NCBI GenBank assembly: GCA_014763895.1
Contig: JACXUM010000009.1
Coordinates: 1 to 64,000 of the forward strand
DNA: 64,000 nt
From: Campylobacterales bacterium
GTDB lineage: Bacteria > Campylobacterota > Campylobacteria > Campylobacterales > Sulfurovaceae
Direction of reading: 5' to 3'
Position numbers and translations under genes: made by a program
Notes under the pieces: generated by a model
Told to the model about the DNA's origin: nothing
The model's input: the letters and a program-made list of their open reading frames with translations, nothing else
Databases searched by the model: none
In this document: positions 8,464-17,788 of the stretch, piece by piece
How positions within the stretch are numbered: the stretch's first letter is position 1
Layout of the letters: each line of letters starts with the position of its first letter

Positions 8464-11400
8464 ATGAGAGATCTATTTACCTCATTTAAAGATAATTGCG
8501 GCTTTGGATTACTTGCTTCCATTGACAATATTCCATCACATAAAAACTTGGAAGATGCCATTACGTCTCTATCACGTATGATGCACAGAGGTGCGATCGC
8601 TGCGGACGGTAAGACAGGGGACGGTTCAGGACTTTTATTGTCCATTCCAAAAGAATTTTTTGCAAAAGAAGCAAAAAAAGAAGGGGTCACGCTTCCAGAC
8701 GTTTATGCAGTGGCAATGGTCTTTTCAAAAAATGACAAAGATTTTGATGTCATTAAAGAGATCTGCCAGAACAATGACCTTAAAGTCGATTTTATCCGTG
8801 ATGTTCCTGTCGATACTGAAGCACTTGGAGAGCAGGCCTTAGCCAAACTTCCAAATATTAAACAGGTTTTTGTTTCACCGTATTCGCTCATAGGTGCTAG
8901 AAGATTTGATGCACTTGTCTATCTTTCAAGAAAAGAGATCGAATCAAAGCTTTCTGAAGATCGTGATTTCTATATTCCATCTTTTTCAACCTCAGTTGTT
9001 TCGTATAAAGGTTTGGTGATGCCAACACACATCAAACACTTCTATAAAGATCTGAATGATGAAGCATTTAAGATCTCTTTCTGTCTTTTCCACCAGCGTT
9101 TCTCAACCAACACCCTTCCGGAGTGGAGATTGGCTCAGCCGTTTAGAATGATCGCGCACAACGGAGAGATCAACTCGGTAACTGCCAACAGATTTAATGT
9201 TGCTGCAAAAAGCGAAGCACTTAAGAGTAATATTTTCTCAGATGAAGAATTAGGAAGACTTTTACCGATCATCCAGTCAGGGATGAGTGACTCTGCAAGT
9301 TTGGACAACTTCTTTGAATTTTTGCGTATCAATGGTATGGATTTCTTTAAAGCAGCACGTTCTCTCTTGCCGGCGCCTTGGCAGAACTCTCCGCATATGG
9401 ATGCAAAATTAAGAGCATTTTATGAATATGCCAGTACCTGTTTTGAGCCGTGGGACGGTCCTGCAGCTGTGAGTTTGACGGACGGACGTTATATCGGATG
9501 TATGTTGGATAGAAACGGACTAAGACCATCCAAATATATCATTACGACGGATAACAGATTGTTAGTGGCTTCAGAGTACGGTGTGCTTCAGACTCCTGAA
9601 GAAGAGATCGTTGAAAGAGGCAGATTGCAGTCTGGTGAGATGATTGGTCTGGACCTCAAATACAAAAAAGTATTAAAGAACGAAGATATCAATCACTATT
9701 TGAAAAATATTGATCCGTACGATAAATGGCTCAATGAAAATATGGTTTATCTCCAAGAGCATATCAGCAATCCATTCTCTACAGTTGATATTCCAGAGAA
9801 AAAGGCTATGGAAGCGAAGCAGCGATTCTTCAACATTACGCTTGAGGTGATCGAACAAGTCTTTGAACCGATGGTTAAAGAGGGGAAAGAGGCGACTGGA
9901 TCAATGGGTGATGATACACCATTGGCAGCATTCTCAAAAGTACAGAGAAACTTTTCTGACTTTTTCAAGCAGAAATTCGCTCAGGTAACCAACCCGCCGA
10001 TCGACCCGATCCGCGAGAAAGTGGTTATGAGTTTGAATACCGGATTTGGTGAAGTCAGAAACATCCTAACCGATGATGCGGAACATGCCAAAAGGCTTAA
10101 AGCGGTTTCTCCGATCCTTTCATTGGAAAAACTACAGCTTTTACAGTCATTTGGAGATGAAAAAGATCCAAAATATGATGCAAGCTATAAGGCAAAGGTC
10201 TATTCAACTGCATTTAAAAATGATTTACAATCATCTTTACGCGTATTGGTGGAAACGATCATCAATGATGTTAAAAATGAGGGTGTCCGTACCGTTATTT
10301 TAGATGATAGAGCATTGGATGCTGACAACAAAATTATGCCGATGCTGATGGTTGTAGGACGTTTGAACCAGGCATTTCTCGATGCAAACGTACGTCACTG
10401 GGCAAGTATCGTGGCGGCAACAGGTGAGGTTTATGATTCGCATTCAGCTGCTTCTATGATCGCGTTTGGTGTTACGGCTATCTACCCGTATATGCTTTAT
10501 CAGACAGTTGCGATGGTAGAGAAGAGAAAAGACGAGCATGTAGACCTTGCATCGATCTTGAAAAAGGTGCGTAAATCGATCAATGCTGGATTGCTAAAGA
10601 TCATGTCAAAAATGGGTATCGCTACGATCTCAAGCTATAGAAACTCTAAACTCTTTGACGTGATCGGTTTAAGCGAAGAGATCGTAACAGAATGTTTTAA
10701 AGGGGCACAGTGCCTGCTTTCAGGGCTTGGATATGAAGATATCGAAGAACGTATCACAAAAGCACATGACGAAGCTTACGCAGAAGAAAATACACATCGT
10801 ATCTTCCCGATCAATATCGGTGGATATTACAAGTATCTTGACGGCGGCGAGTACCATGATTATGCACCTGCAACTGTCCATGCGATCCATACACTTTCCA
10901 AAACTGGCAAAAAAGAGGATTATGAGCATCTCAAATCATTGATTAACGGTAGAAACAGAAAGTTCATCCGTGACTTCTTTGAGCTAAATAGCGACAAAGA
11001 ACCGATCAGTATCGATGAAGTAGAACCGCTAAGTGCGATTTTTAAGCGTTTTTCAACTGCAGCGATGAGTTTGGGATCGATCTCTCCGGAAGCACATGAA
11101 TGTCTTGCCGAAGCGATGAATACGATCGGCGGACAAAGCAATTCAGGTGAAGGTGGAGAAGATGAAGTACGTTTCGGTACGATCAAGAACTCTGCGATCA
11201 AACAGGTCGCTTCAGGTCGTTTTGGAGTGACTCCGGGATACCTGCGTTCTGCTAAAGAGCTTCAGATCAAAGTTGCTCAGGGAGCGAAACCCGGTGAAGG
11301 CGGTCAGCTTCCGGGGCATAAAGTAAGTCCGCTTATTGCCAGACTTAGACATACGATGCCTGGTGTAACATTGATCTCGCCACCTCCGCATCACGATATT

Positions 11401-12885
11401 TATTCTATTGAGGATCTTGCACAGTTGATCTTTGATCTTAAACAGGTTAACCCTGAAGCTAAAGTTGCCGTAAAACTGGTATCGACTGCCGGTGTTGGAA
11501 CGATCGCAGCAGGGGTGGCAAAAGCCTATGCAGACAAGATCATTATCTCGGGTGCAGACGGTGGTACGGGTGCAGCCCCTGTAGGATCCATCAAATTTGC
11601 GGGTAACCCTTGGGAACTTGGATTGATCGAAGCGCACAATGCATTGAAAGCCAATAACCTTAGAGGACAGGTACTTCTTGAGACTGACGGTGGTCTTAAA
11701 ACAGGTCTTGATGTGATCAAAGCAGCTATTTTAGGTGCAGAAAGTTATGCTTTCGGTACAGGTGCATTGACAGTGATCGGTTGTAAGATCCTTAGAATCT
11801 GCCACTTAAACAGATGTTCTGTAGGTATCGCGACACAGGATGAGAAACTGAGAGAGTATTATGAAGGTAGTGTTGAGCGTGTGATCAACTACTTCACGTT
11901 GCTGGCTGAAGATGTGAGAGAGATTCTTGCAAAACTTGGATACAGCAGCATGGAAGAGATCATCGGTAGAAACGATCTTCTCTCTGTGATCGATGATGAA
12001 TTTGCAAAGAAATTCTCATTTGAAAGACTGCTTTATAAGCTTGACGGTGTCAATACGCATCAAGTGGAGTTCAATGAACCGTATGACAGCAATGAGTATG
12101 AAAAAGGTATCTTGGCTGAATTGTTGCCGACGATTAAGAATCCGGATACACCGATCGTATTGGAAAAAGAGATCTCTAACCTAAATAGAAGCTTTGGTGC
12201 AAGAATATCAGGCGAGATCGCAAAATACTATGGAGATAAAGGGCTTCCTGAGGGAACGATAGACTTGAAGCTGACAGGAACTTCGGGGCAGTCATTTGGT
12301 GCATTCCTCTCGCATGGTATCAGCCTTCATCTTAACGGTGCAGGAAACGACTATATCGGCAAAGGGATGAACGGCGGGCGTATCATCATTACAGCCGATA
12401 AGAACGGTTCAAACTATGCATTGGGCGGCAATACGTGTCTTTACGGTGCAACAGGCGGTAAACTCTATATCAATGGTGCGGTGGGTGAGCGTTTCGGTGT
12501 TCGTAACTCGGGTGCAATCGCTATCGTTGAAGGAACCGGGGATCATCCTTGTGAATATATGACAGGTGGTGTTGTGCTTGTCTTGGGTAAAACAGGTGTG
12601 AACTTCGGGGCAGGTATGACAGGCGGTGTGGCATTTGTCTATGATGTTGAACACGAATTTGTAGAACATATCAACAGAGAGCTTGTAGAACCCGCACGTA
12701 TCGATACGGAAGATACGGATATCGAAAGATATTACCTTAAAAAATTGCTAAAAGATTATTATAAAGAAACAAAGAGCCAAAAAGCTAAACAGATACTCGA
12801 TAACTTTAGAGTTGAGATACGAAACTTCTGGTTGGTAAGACCAAAAGATATGAAGGTTCCTTTGAAGATAGAGGAAGGAGAATAA
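8464..12885 (+). CDS. gltB: Glutamate synthase (NADPH), large subunit
   Basis: This subunit transfers the amide nitrogen of glutamine to 2-oxoglutarate, the entry of ammonium into glutamate. The 1473-residue chain has a class II glutaminase domain whose nucleophile Cys12 becomes N-terminal after loss of an 11-residue propeptide (…FKDNCGFGLL). The central domain and the FMN-binding synthase domain follow; the latter has GGQSNSGEGGED, GAKPGEGGQLPGHK and GADGGTGAAP. The 3Fe-4S cysteines lie near 1107-1118 (CKILRICHLNRC). A C-terminal beta-helix ends with GTGDHPCEYMTGG. ATG at 8464 follows AAAGG by 7 bases; the TTG at 8458 abuts that site and is less likely. gltD starts one base after the stop. 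Confidence 0.97.
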   Translation: MRDLFTSFKDNCGFGLLASIDNIPSHKNLEDAITSLSRMMHRGAIAADGKTGDGSGLLLSIPKEFFAKEAKKEGVTLPDVYAVAMVFSKNDKDFDVIKEICQNNDLKVDFIRDVPVDTEALGEQALAKLPNIKQVFVSPYSLIGARRFDALVYLSRKEIESKLSEDRDFYIPSFSTSVVSYKGLVMPTHIKHFYKDLNDEAFKISFCLFHQRFSTNTLPEWRLAQPFRMIAHNGEINSVTANRFNVAAKSEALKSNIFSDEELGRLLPIIQSGMSDSASLDNFFEFLRINGMDFFKAARSLLPAPWQNSPHMDAKLRAFYEYASTCFEPWDGPAAVSLTDGRYIGCMLDRNGLRPSKYIITTDNRLLVASEYGVLQTPEEEIVERGRLQSGEMIGLDLKYKKVLKNEDINHYLKNIDPYDKWLNENMVYLQEHISNPFSTVDIPEKKAMEAKQRFFNITLEVIEQVFEPMVKEGKEATGSMGDDTPLAAFSKVQRNFSDFFKQKFAQVTNPPIDPIREKVVMSLNTGFGEVRNILTDDAEHAKRLKAVSPILSLEKLQLLQSFGDEKDPKYDASYKAKVYSTAFKNDLQSSLRVLVETIINDVKNEGVRTVILDDRALDADNKIMPMLMVVGRLNQAFLDANVRHWASIVAATGEVYDSHSAASMIAFGVTAIYPYMLYQTVAMVEKRKDEHVDLASILKKVRKSINAGLLKIMSKMGIATISSYRNSKLFDVIGLSEEIVTECFKGAQCLLSGLGYEDIEERITKAHDEAYAEENTHRIFPINIGGYYKYLDGGEYHDYAPATVHAIHTLSKTGKKEDYEHLKSLINGRNRKFIRDFFELNSDKEPISIDEVEPLSAIFKRFSTAAMSLGSISPEAHECLAEAMNTIGGQSNSGEGGEDEVRFGTIKNSAIKQVASGRFGVTPGYLRSAKELQIKVAQGAKPGEGGQLPGHKVSPLIARLRHTMPGVTLISPPPHHDIYSIEDLAQLIFDLKQVNPEAKVAVKLVSTAGVGTIAAGVAKAYADKIIISGADGGTGAAPVGSIKFAGNPWELGLIEAHNALKANNLRGQVLLETDGGLKTGLDVIKAAILGAESYAFGTGALTVIGCKILRICHLNRCSVGIATQDEKLREYYEGSVERVINYFTLLAEDVREILAKLGYSSMEEIIGRNDLLSVIDDEFAKKFSFERLLYKLDGVNTHQVEFNEPYDSNEYEKGILAELLPTIKNPDTPIVLEKEISNLNRSFGARISGEIAKYYGDKGLPEGTIDLKLTGTSGQSFGAFLSHGISLHLNGAGNDYIGKGMNGGRIIITADKNGSNYALGGNTCLYGATGGKLYINGAVGERFGVRNSGAIAIVEGTGDHPCEYMTGGVVLVLGKTGVNFGAGMTGGVAFVYDVEHEFVEHINRELVEPARIDTEDTDIERYYLKKLLKDYYKETKSQKAKQILDNFRVEIRNFWLVRPKDMKVPLKIEEGE

Positions 12886-12886
12886 G

Positions 12887-14269
12887 ATGTTACGATTTTA
12901 TGATATAGAAAGAAGTGATGCTAAAAAAAGAGATGTCGTAGAAAGAACGAAAGATTTTGATGAGATCTATGAAGTTTTCAAGCCGGAAAAAGGTTCAGAG
13001 CAGGCAGACAGATGTATCCAGTGCGGTGATCCATACTGCCATAACGGATGTCCGCTTCATAACTTCATTCCTCAGTGGCTTAAAGCAACGGCAAGCAATG
13101 ATCTTGAATTTGCTTTCATGCTTTCCAATGAGAGTTCTCCGTTTCCTGAGGTAATGGGCCGTATCTGTCCGCATGACAGGCTATGTGAAGGAGCATGTAC
13201 GCTTAATGACGGGCATGGTGCTATTACGATCGGTTCTGTTGAGACCTATATCAATGAAGAGGGGTTCAAAAAAGGATTTAGACCGGCATTTTCAAAAGAG
13301 AAGACCGGTAAAAAAGTAGCGATCATCGGTGCAGGACCGGCAGGTCTTTCGGCTGCAACATTCCTTCTTAGGGAAGGTATCGATGTTGAGATCTTTGATA
13401 AACAGCCAAGAGCGGGTGGATTGCTTACTTACGGTATCCCGGGGTTCAAGCTTGACAAGCATGTCGTTAACAGAAGGGTTAAGCTTCTAAAAGAGGCAGG
13501 TGCAGTATTCCATCAGAACGTTGAGATCGGCAAAGATAAGAGTTTCGAAGAGTTGACAGAGAACTTTGATGCGGTATTTATCGGGGTGGGTGCAACTAAA
13601 GGGAAGAAAGCGGGATTGAACGGGGAAGATGCAAAAAATGCATATCTTGCGATGGAATTCCTTATCGATCTGCAAAAAAAGCTTTTCAATGAACCAAGAG
13701 ATAAAAAGATCGATGTAAAAGATAAGAACGTTGTTGTTATCGGCGGCGGTGATACGGCAATGGACTGTGTACGTACATCATTACGTGAGAATGCAAAGTC
13801 TGTCAAATGTCTTTACAGACGTGATGCACAAAATATGCCTGGAAGTAAAAAAGAGTATGTTAATGCCAAAGAAGAGGGTGTAGAGTTTGAGTTTTATGTT
13901 TCTCCAAAATCTTTGATCCTTAATGATAATGGAGAGATCATTGCGATTGAAATGATCAAAACCAAACTTGGTGAGCCGGATGCATCAGGTAGGCAGCGTG
14001 TTGAAGAGATCGCAGGAAGTGATTACAGAGTCGATGCAGATGTCGTGATTTTTGCACTGGGATTTGATACGGTACAGTATCCGTTCTATGCAAGCAATGG
14101 CATTGAAACAGACAAATGGGGTGCAGTATTGGTTGATGAGAACTATCAGACAAGTAAGCCCGGCATCTATGCAGGCGGGGACTGCCATCGTGGTGCTGAC
14201 CTTGTTGTAACTGCAGTGCGTGACGGACGTGATGCCGCAAAAGCCATTATTAAAAAATTACTCTCTTAA
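12887..14269 (+). CDS. gltD: Glutamate synthase (NADPH), small subunit
   Basis: The small subunit passes electrons from NADPH through FAD and two 4Fe-4S clusters to GltB. The 460 residues show the N-terminal cysteine-rich cluster region (CIQCGDPYCHNGCP and CPHDRLCEGAC). The FAD-binding Rossmann motif GAGPAGLSAA follows near 148, then the NADPH-binding motif GGGDTAMDC near 284, and a C-terminal FAD-closing motif GIYAGGDC. The gene lies directly after gltB and is followed without a gap by the phosphatase gene. Confidence 0.96.
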   Translation: MLRFYDIERSDAKKRDVVERTKDFDEIYEVFKPEKGSEQADRCIQCGDPYCHNGCPLHNFIPQWLKATASNDLEFAFMLSNESSPFPEVMGRICPHDRLCEGACTLNDGHGAITIGSVETYINEEGFKKGFRPAFSKEKTGKKVAIIGAGPAGLSAATFLLREGIDVEIFDKQPRAGGLLTYGIPGFKLDKHVVNRRVKLLKEAGAVFHQNVEIGKDKSFEELTENFDAVFIGVGATKGKKAGLNGEDAKNAYLAMEFLIDLQKKLFNEPRDKKIDVKDKNVVVIGGGDTAMDCVRTSLRENAKSVKCLYRRDAQNMPGSKKEYVNAKEEGVEFEFYVSPKSLILNDNGEIIAIEMIKTKLGEPDASGRQRVEEIAGSDYRVDADVVIFALGFDTVQYPFYASNGIETDKWGAVLVDENYQTSKPGIYAGGDCHRGADLVVTAVRDGRDAAKAIIKKLLS

Positions 14270-15001
14270 ATGACAGACTTTATACAAGCCTGCATTAAAG
14301 CAAATGTTGAGATTGCTTTAAAACTCAAAGAGGGGTTTGACCCCTCATGGTATCAAAAAAGCCATAGGGGAGCAGGCGGAGACCTGAGCTCAGGTCTTGA
14401 TCTGATGGCTGAAGCTGTTTTTGTCAAATATCTCAGTCCATTTGGAAAAATCGAATCGGAAGAATCCGGAATCATCGGTGATGGAGAAGATACGATTATC
14501 ATCGATCCTATCGACGGTAGCGCCAATGCTTTGGCACACTTTCCGTACTATGGTACCTCTATAGCGAAGATAAATGCAGAAGGTATGTTGGAAGCAGCAG
14601 TAGTCTGTAACCTCGCAAACGGGGATATCTTTGTTAAAGCACATGACGGGGAGGCAGTACAGGGTAAACTGTATGAAAACGCTTTCCGACCTTTGTCATC
14701 TTCAGAACATGCTACGATAGGAATTTTTGAAAAAGCCTATGCCAATGCCCAAATGGTTGATGCGTTAAATCATAAAAACCTAAAATTCAGATCTCCGGGT
14801 GCGGTTGCCCTTTCTCTTGCATATGCCAGAAATGTCAAATATGTCTTATTCGTCGGAGTGTTTCGAATCTATGATTTTGCAGCGGGTTTGGCACTTTGTG
14901 AAGGACTTGAAGTTATCGTTGAGCCCGATTATGTTATAGTATCAAAAGAAAAAGAGATCGCGCATCAGATAGAAGCGCTTCTTGCCCAGTTAAAAAAGTA
15001 G
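14270..15001 (+). CDS. Inositol monophosphatase/FBPase-family phosphatase
   Basis: A 243-residue member of the Mg2+-dependent, Li+-sensitive phosphatase superfamily. Metal ligands are seen in the ESEESG motif and in IIDPIDGSANAL, which matches the family's DPIDGTxNF with SAN in place of TTN. The third motif is YDFAAGLALCEG, corresponding to WDxAAG. The substrate could be an inositol phosphate, a sugar bisphosphate or 3'-phosphoadenosine phosphate; the sequence does not decide. ATG follows the gltD stop immediately and accD starts 13 bases after the stop, so it belongs to the gltBD transcript. Confidence 0.82.
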   Translation: MTDFIQACIKANVEIALKLKEGFDPSWYQKSHRGAGGDLSSGLDLMAEAVFVKYLSPFGKIESEESGIIGDGEDTIIIDPIDGSANALAHFPYYGTSIAKINAEGMLEAAVVCNLANGDIFVKAHDGEAVQGKLYENAFRPLSSSEHATIGIFEKAYANAQMVDALNHKNLKFRSPGAVALSLAYARNVKYVLFVGVFRIYDFAAGLALCEGLEVIVEPDYVIVSKEKEIAHQIEALLAQLKK

Positions 15002-15013
15002 GAGAGTCCCAAA

Positions 15014-15856
15014 ATGTTTGGAAATCTTTTTGGAAGAATGAAACAGCAAGCCGCTGCCCCTGAGGTACCGAACCAGTGGATTAAATGTCCCAAATGTACT
15101 TCATTGATGTACTATAAAGAAGTTGAGGCAAAACAGAACGTTTGTCCAAAATGTAACCATCATTTCCGAATCAGCGCCGATAAGCGCGTTGCATCGATCT
15201 GTGACGAGGGTAGCTTTGAAGAACATGATGCATCACTTGCTCCGATAGACCCGTTGAAGTTCGTCGATAAAAAACCATATAAAAAACGTATCGAAGAGGC
15301 TAAGGCACAAACCGGGAAAACCTCTTCAGTATTAAGCGGTTCCTGTACAATCAATGGAATGGAAGCGGAACTCGTGATCTTTGACTTCTCTTTCATGGGT
15401 GGAAGTTTGGGTTCAGTTGAAGGTGAAAAGATCGTTCGTGCCGTTAACCGTGCCATTGCCAAAGAGTGCGGTGTGGTTATCGTAAGTGCGAGCGGTGGGG
15501 CTAGAATGCAGGAGAGTACCTATTCTCTTTTGCAGATGAGCAAGACTTCTGCAGCGTTAAACAGGCTGCATCAAAAAGGTCTGCCGTACATCTCTATACT
15601 CACAGACCCGACGATGGGTGGTGTAAGTGCCTCTTTTGCGATGCTGGGTGATATCATCATGGCTGAACCGGATGCCTTGATCGGATTTGCAGGACAAAGG
15701 GTTATCAAGCAGACGGTGGGCGTGGATCTACCAGAAGGTTTCCAGCGCTCAGAGTTCCTGCTTGAGCATGGGCTTATCGATATGATCGTTGATCGCCGCG
15801 ATATGAGAAAAACGATCGGTGAACTGCTTAAACTCTTCAACAAAAAAACGGCATGA
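15014..15856 (+). CDS. accD: Acetyl-CoA carboxylase carboxyltransferase subunit beta
   Basis: AccD with AccA moves the carboxyl group from biotin to acetyl-CoA, the first committed step of fatty acid synthesis. The 280 residues start with a zinc ribbon (CPKCTSLMYYK, then NVCPKCNHHF). The crotonase-like carboxyltransferase core follows, with SASGGARMQESTYSLLQM and the oxyanion-hole region GGVSASFAMLGD. Length is standard. It overlaps the ThiE-like gene by 4 bases. Confidence 0.97.
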   Translation: MFGNLFGRMKQQAAAPEVPNQWIKCPKCTSLMYYKEVEAKQNVCPKCNHHFRISADKRVASICDEGSFEEHDASLAPIDPLKFVDKKPYKKRIEEAKAQTGKTSSVLSGSCTINGMEAELVIFDFSFMGGSLGSVEGEKIVRAVNRAIAKECGVVIVSASGGARMQESTYSLLQMSKTSAALNRLHQKGLPYISILTDPTMGGVSASFAMLGDIIMAEPDALIGFAGQRVIKQTVGVDLPEGFQRSEFLLEHGLIDMIVDRRDMRKTIGELLKLFNKKTA

Positions 15857-16419
15857 TCTATGCCCTTATAGATAAAGAGACACTTGAAAAGAAGGGTGTT
15901 TCTCTATCCGACCTTCTTTTGCATATCTGCTTTTTGGATATCCCTATTCTCCAATACCGTAACAAAAGAGGCTCTCTTGAAGAGAAACAAGCCGATCTCC
16001 TCTATATTCGACAACATTATCTGGGTAAACTTATTATCAACGATACGATAGAACTGATCGAGTATGGAGACGGACTGCATGTAGGTCAGGAAGATATCCG
16101 TTTATACTCTGAAGATAGCAAAGAAGCTGTTAAGCTGATACGTGCCAAAATAGGCGATAAGACCCTGGGATTATCTACCCATAATAAAGAAGAGATACTC
16201 CAGGCCAATGAACTTGATCTTGATTATATCGGTTTGGGAGCATACAGGGAGACAGGCACTAAAAAAGAAGCAAAAGTGAACGGCGAGGCACTGCTTGAAG
16301 CGGCAAAATATTCCAAACATCCTGTAGGCATCATCGGGGGGGTGCGATTGGATGATAAGTTTGAAGCACCGATCGTGTATAAAGTGATAGGATCAGATCT
16401 GTATAAAGGACTAAAATGA
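15853..16419 (+). CDS. Thiamine phosphate synthase-like (ThiE/TenI family) protein
   Basis: A 188-residue TIM-barrel protein of the ThiE/TenI family. Family landmarks are present: the QYRNK phosphate/pyrimidine motif (QxRxK), IINDTIEL, the GLHVGQED turn, GLSTHN, DYIGLGAYRETGTKKE and the GIIGGV phosphate loop. Genuine ThiE joins the pyrimidine and thiazole units of thiamine; TenI-type relatives such as the thiazole tautomerase look similar and are also short. It is about 20 residues shorter than typical ThiE, so a tautomerase or regulatory paralogue is possible. It is coupled by 4-base overlaps to accD and to the nitroreductase gene. Confidence 0.75.
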   Translation: MIYALIDKETLEKKGVSLSDLLLHICFLDIPILQYRNKRGSLEEKQADLLYIRQHYLGKLIINDTIELIEYGDGLHVGQEDIRLYSEDSKEAVKLIRAKIGDKTLGLSTHNKEEILQANELDLDYIGLGAYRETGTKKEAKVNGEALLEAAKYSKHPVGIIGGVRLDDKFEAPIVYKVIGSDLYKGLK

Positions 16420-17045
16420 CTAATGATTTTGTGAAAGCGATGGATTTTAGGCATGCTTGCAAAGTCTTTGACGAGACAAAGAAGATCTCTGAAGAAAAGA
16501 TACGTTATATCTTGGAAGCGGGAAGGAAGTCCCCTTCTTCTTTTGGAATGGAGCCGTGGAAATTTCTGGTGGTCACCAACGAAGAGCTCAAAGCCAAACT
16601 TCGCCCAGTATGCTGGAACCAGGTGCAGATCAGTTCCTGCTCTCATCTGGTCGTGATCCTTGCGGCTATCAAAAATGCACGCCCCCAAAGCGGTATCCCA
16701 GCCAAACGGTTTGCAAGACGGCCGTTACCTCAGGAACGTATCGATGCCTATATCGAACTTTATAGCAGGCATCTTGCCCATTCATTCAGCAGCGATGAAA
16801 ATACTTTAGCGTGGACGGCAAGGCAGACTTATATTGCACTTGCCAATATGATGACGGCTGCAGCTTTCATCGGTATAGACTCCTGTCCGATCGAGGGATT
16901 TGAGAAAGAGAATGTCGAAGAGATTCTCGGCCTTGATACAAGTAAATGGCAGGTGAGTGTGATCGTACCGTTTGGATACCGCTTGAATGAGCAGTCAGAG
17001 CAGATTAGACTGGGGTTTGACGAAGTAGTGGAGTTTATCTCCTGA
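16416..17045 (+). CDS. Nitroreductase family NAD(P)H-dependent oxidoreductase
   Basis: A 209-residue FMN enzyme of the nitroreductase family. FMN-binding features include RHACKVFDE (usual RRSxRxF), AGRKSPSSFGMEPWKF (usual APSaxNxQPW) and the C-terminal PFGYR turn. TARQTYIALANMMTAAAFIGIDSCPIEGF is the family's active-site helix and is split here only for description. Substrates range from nitroaromatics to flavin or quinones and cannot be told from sequence. It is coupled to the ThiE-like gene by a 4-base overlap. Confidence 0.88.
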   Translation: MTNDFVKAMDFRHACKVFDETKKISEEKIRYILEAGRKSPSSFGMEPWKFLVVTNEELKAKLRPVCWNQVQISSCSHLVVILAAIKNARPQSGIPAKRFARRPLPQERIDAYIELYSRHLAHSFSSDENTLAWTARQTYIALANMMTAAAFIGIDSCPIEGFEKENVEEILGLDTSKWQVSVIVPFGYRLNEQSEQIRLGFDEVVEFIS

Positions 17046-17063
17046 AAAACTAAAGGATACCAG

Positions 17064-17351
17064 ATGAAACAGACGTTTGAAATAAGAAATGTCAAATGCG
17101 GCGGATGTGCGGCCACACTCAAAAAAGAGCTTGCCAAAGAGTTTGGAGAGATTGAGGTGAATCTGGAGGTCGAACCAAGGCAGATCACGCTTGAAATCGA
17201 AGATGAGAAGATTGAATCGCTCAAATTCAAACTTAGAAGTCTCGGATACCCGCTTACAAGCGATACGCTTACGACGTTTCAGAACATCGGTACTACGGCT
17301 AAAAGCTTTGTTTCGTGTGCCATAGGGAAAATGGAGAATGACAAATCCTGA
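17064..17351 (+). CDS. Heavy-metal-associated (HMA) domain protein
   Basis: A 95-residue cytoplasmic protein with a CopZ/HMA fold. The metal site is VKCGGCAATLKKEL, i.e. CxxC at residues 12-15, followed by the beta-alpha-beta pattern of the domain (about 1-68). The remaining 27 residues are an extra tail with one more Cys. Copper(I) trafficking is the usual role. It is the last gene of the gltB unit, 18 bases after the nitroreductase stop. No copper ATPase is adjacent. Confidence 0.8.
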   Translation: MKQTFEIRNVKCGGCAATLKKELAKEFGEIEVNLEVEPRQITLEIEDEKIESLKFKLRSLGYPLTSDTLTTFQNIGTTAKSFVSCAIGKMENDKS

Positions 17352-17382
17352 TCTTTTAGGTTTTTTTGAGGAACTGTTACGC

Positions 17383-17388
17383 TATAAT
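17383..17388 (+). promoter_or_regulatory. -10 box (TATAAT) of the DUF2237 gene
   Basis: GCTATAATCG lies 23 bases before the ATG at 17411, so the transcript would begin about 15 bases before the start codon. Confidence 0.5.
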
Positions 17389-17410
17389 CGGGCAAAAACA
17401 AAGGAATAGC

Positions 17411-17779
17411 ATGGCGGAATCTTTGAATGTGCTGGGCGAGCCTTTAGAGCCCTGCAGTATGAAACCGTTGACTGGATTTTACGGGGACGGCAGTTGTCAT
17501 ACGGGTCCGGATAACCGTGGACTTCATGCTGTCTGCATCTACGCTACCAAAGAGTTTTTAGAATATTCTAAAAAAGTGGGCAATGATCTTTCTACGCCTA
17601 TGCCCCGGTATCATTTTGCAGGTGTAAAGCCGGGAGAGAGCTGGTGCCTTTCAGGACCTCGTTTTGTACAGGCTTTGGAAGATGGTATGGCTCCCGATAT
17701 CTTTATCCATTCTACCCATGAGAGGATGCTGGAACTGGTTGATATCGATACCCTAAAACAGTATGCAATAGATCTGTAA
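17411..17779 (+). CDS. DUF2237 family protein
   Basis: A 122-residue protein of the DUF2237 family. The typical opening is seen: NVLGEPLEPCSMKPLTGFYG, then GSCHTGPDNRGLHAVC and later FAGVKPGESWCLSGPRF. Conserved Cys and His residues suggest metal binding or a redox role, but no function is established. ATG 17411 follows AAAGGA by 5 bases; a reading frame open further upstream to 17366 has no ribosome binding site and would cross the promoter. The Trx-like gene follows 9 bases downstream. Confidence 0.82.
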   Translation: MAESLNVLGEPLEPCSMKPLTGFYGDGSCHTGPDNRGLHAVCIYATKEFLEYSKKVGNDLSTPMPRYHFAGVKPGESWCLSGPRFVQALEDGMAPDIFIHSTHERMLELVDIDTLKQYAIDL

Positions 17780-17788
17780 AGGATAGGT